DNA from: Deltaproteobacteria bacterium
Lineage (GTDB): Bacteria; Desulfobacterota; Syntrophia; Syntrophales; Smithellaceae
Direction of reading: 5' to 3'
DNA: 32,633 bases
Assembly (NCBI GenBank): GCA_022703375.1
Contig: JAKLDS010000026.1
Coordinates: 1 to 32,633, forward strand
Shown: piece by piece, positions 30,807-32,633 of the stretch
Numbering within the stretch: the first letter of the stretch is position 1
How the letters are laid out: the number at the start of each line of letters is the position of its first letter
Translations under genes and position numbers: made by a program
Notes under the pieces: generated by a model
Database searches by the model: none
What the model was told of the DNA's origin: nothing
What the model saw: the letters and a program-made list of their open reading frames with translations, nothing else

Positions 30807-31979
30807 ATGAAGCTTTCACGAACCGCCGGAAAAGGAAATGGCGTCATTATTATAACCCTGGAAAAATTTTTGCTATTATCATTTATTTGTCTGCTTTTTT
30901 CAGGACTATGCATCAACTCAGCTGCGCATGCAGTTATGCCGCCGGCGCATTATGAAAAGATGGTGCAAAAATCTGCAATCAAGGCCAGTGCTGTGGTGAA
31001 AGATGTTATTATCCTGTCCGAAACAAAGCAACACACTCGGAAAAAGATAGTCTTTACCCTGGAAAAACCTTTTGAAAAAAATATTCCGCAGGAATTTACC
31101 GGCACCTGCTATTCCGTGGATCATAAATGGCAAAAGCCGGGAGAAGGCGGAACAATTTACTATTATCCGGTAAAAGGAACAAAAGTGCTGGTTACCATCA
31201 CCAATAACCATGATCGTATTACAAGTTTTACTCCCCTTGATTCCGGTCTGGCCGGGGAAATTGATGTTAACGGCCTGGCCAATATTTCTTTTGTCATGGG
31301 GCATGCCCAAATCCGGCCAGAGAAGAAACAAAATGGCAAGAGGGAACAATGGTTTTTGTTTTATTTAAACGGCAGGGCATCAGGATATATTCACATAAGC
31401 CGGACGGATCGTTTGCATAATATGATCAGGCAGCTTAAGCATGAGCTGCTGGTGGGTGAACTGGACAAAGGCCGCCGTCTTTTCAGAATGGACACTCAGT
31501 TCCGGGATAATGGGTTTTTTACACCGGAAGCGATCACTATTGAGATAACCGAATATTTCCCTGAGAAAACAATAACCCACCCTCCCAGAAAAATCGGATT
31601 TCTGCCTGTGGAGCAAAAGGATATCGGGGAAGGAATTCTGGCAAAAGGTGTCAGTGATGTCTATGATGTGCCAATACCGCAGAAAACGGCCACAGACTTC
31701 GGCTTATTTACATTGATTGAGACATTCCCTTATCAAAAGGATTTTTCCGTTCAAATTAACCTTATTGAAACATTGGAACTTTATTTGAAAAAAAATATTC
31801 AGATCCGTTATCGGGGCAGGGATCCGCATAAAAACGGCCTGCACATGTTCTCCGAAACCGGCAGCGCGAACGCCACCTACTGGCTTGATGACAGACATAA
31901 ACTAATTGAATTGCAATGGAACAGCGATAAAAGATTTGTCCGGGGCACAAAAGATGAAGCAATGACGATTTTACAATAA
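30807..31979 (+). CDS. Exported protein of unknown function
   Basis: The 390-residue protein has a long signal peptide: a charged N-terminus (about 18 residues), a hydrophobic core LLLSFICLLFSGLC, and a cleavage site after SAAHA (near residue 42). The first mature part (about 43-150) alternates strands, resembling a small beta-barrel; the rest has strands typical of a beta-sandwich (RIQIRYRGRD-like IQIRYRGRDPHKNG, ATYWLDDRHKLIELQW). The final part resembles DUF3108-like envelope proteins in its W-D--H-LIELQW strand, but I would not assign it. AAAGGGGA precedes the ATG. It is followed 61 bases later by another exported protein. Confidence 0.82.
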   Translation: MKLSRTAGKGNGVIIITLEKFLLLSFICLLFSGLCINSAAHAVMPPAHYEKMVQKSAIKASAVVKDVIILSETKQHTRKKIVFTLEKPFEKNIPQEFTGTCYSVDHKWQKPGEGGTIYYYPVKGTKVLVTITNNHDRITSFTPLDSGLAGEIDVNGLANISFVMGHAQIRPEKKQNGKREQWFLFYLNGRASGYIHISRTDRLHNMIRQLKHELLVGELDKGRRLFRMDTQFRDNGFFTPEAITIEITEYFPEKTITHPPRKIGFLPVEQKDIGEGILAKGVSDVYDVPIPQKTATDFGLFTLIETFPYQKDFSVQINLIETLELYLKKNIQIRYRGRDPHKNGLHMFSETGSANATYWLDDRHKLIELQWNSDKRFVRGTKDEAMTILQ

Positions 31980-32040
31980 GGTAGCGTTCCAGACTTTGAT
32001 TGCAGGCCGATAATTGCTGGCCTCTAAGGGAGAACACTAA

Positions 32041-32633
32041 GTGCGTACAAAAATAGTTTTGTCTGTTTTGATTTCACTTATCATTGTTCCGGCGACCTGC
32101 GTCGTTTTGAAAGCAGCCACCCTGGAAGAAAAGTATTTTGAATCTCGCGACCGGTTTATCCGGCAAGCGGAGAAAGCAACGCCCCCGGGTGATGATCGCT
32201 CTGCTCTTGCGGAGCTGGAAAAACAAATGCGGGCAATTGTGGGGAAGGTAAAGATTAAAGGATTTTCCGGGCAGGGGAAAATTAACTTATGGACACTTAA
32301 AAATGATGATATCGGTTTCGGACAGGTTGATGGGCTGAGATTCGATTCCGACAGGGAGTCTCTCTTTGTCACGACGAAAGGCTTGCTTAAACGCTACCTG
32401 GCAGAAAGTCCGAACCTGCCTGCGGCCTTAAGTGAAATTTCAAAAACCGGAGATTTTTACCGCCGTGTTTTTCATTCGGATGCCGGGGTTATGAACTTTG
32501 CGGAAGTGCCGGTTGCGAGCAGGAAAAATCAATCTTTTGCCTATGCCTTTCTCGGTATAAGCGCTCAGGATATTGCTCTTTTTATTCCCAGCGAGATTTT
32601 TGTTTTCGTCTCAACAGGCAAGAGGATACTTAT
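32041..32633 (+). CDS. Exported protein, C-terminus beyond window
   Basis: The 197 visible codons start at GTG 32041, seven bases after AAGGGAGA. A signal peptide (IVLSVLISLIIVPATCVV, cleavage near LKA) leads into a charged helix with EEKYFESRDRFIRQAEKA and DDRSALAELEKQMRAI. A beta-rich part follows (KINLWTLKNDDIGFGQVDG, SLFVTTKGLLKRYL). I do not recognise a family. It continues the run of exported proteins on the plus strand, so the cluster extends past the window. Confidence 0.8.
   Translation, partial: MRTKIVLSVLISLIIVPATCVVLKAATLEEKYFESRDRFIRQAEKATPPGDDRSALAELEKQMRAIVGKVKIKGFSGQGKINLWTLKNDDIGFGQVDGLRFDSDRESLFVTTKGLLKRYLAESPNLPAALSEISKTGDFYRRVFHSDAGVMNFAEVPVASRKNQSFAYAFLGISAQDIALFIPSEIFVFVSTGKRIL

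Overview
The window looks like a chromosomal segment of a Gram-negative anaerobe of the former Deltaproteobacteria (Desulfobacterota), possibly the Syntrophus/Smithella type. This is inferred from the mix of genes: an outer-membrane lifestyle (GmhA, AsmA, many lipoproteins and signal peptides), tandem Hsp20 genes, a proteobacterial-type 6S RNA candidate and numerous palindromic intergenic repeats. No rRNA, tRNA, CRISPR array, transposase or phage gene was found, and the taxonomic call is weak.

Layout. 1-2172 (minus): overlapping operon PHP phosphoesterase > GT4 glycosyltransferase > methyltransferase (cut by the window edge). 2267-5624 (minus): gmhA-grpE-dnaK with a near-consensus promoter and a strong terminator. 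5696-7288 (plus, divergent): three different Hsp20 genes in tandem, ending at a strong terminator. 7327-10101 (minus): an AsmA-like protein, a probable 6S RNA with its own promoter and terminator, and a coiled-coil protein of unknown function. 10291-11543 (plus): yhbY and a dihydrouridine synthase. 11863-16377 (minus): a chemoreceptor and a CobW/COG0523 GTPase carrying a 310-residue N-terminal extension, separated by 585 bases rich in palindromes.

16562-23334 (minus) is the most distinctive part. A PAS/PAS sensor-like protein and a FadR-type GntR regulator precede an operon of four genes: a Trp-rich multi-pass membrane protein, a Tat-exported metallo-beta-lactamase-fold enzyme, and two exported proteins built from the same roughly 95-residue domain (one copy, then two). 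The operon promoter lies between two TGGTNNNACCA palindromes whose centres are 94 bp apart, which are very likely the GntR operators. I cannot name the function; it reads as an inducible envelope system.

23565-25229 (minus) holds two small lipoproteins and a peroxiredoxin remnant whose 3' end has been replaced by a palindromic repeat. 25565-32633 (plus) is a run of six exported proteins (TPR protein, 912-residue Cys-tailed protein, lipoprotein, DUF1566 protein, two unknowns), apparently one envelope or secreted cluster continuing past the window.

Two 56-base elements (6678-6733 and 24831-24886) share nearly identical flanks and exact 11-10-11 hairpin geometry but have unrelated stem sequences. 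Together with the two-operator operon, they are the best leads here.
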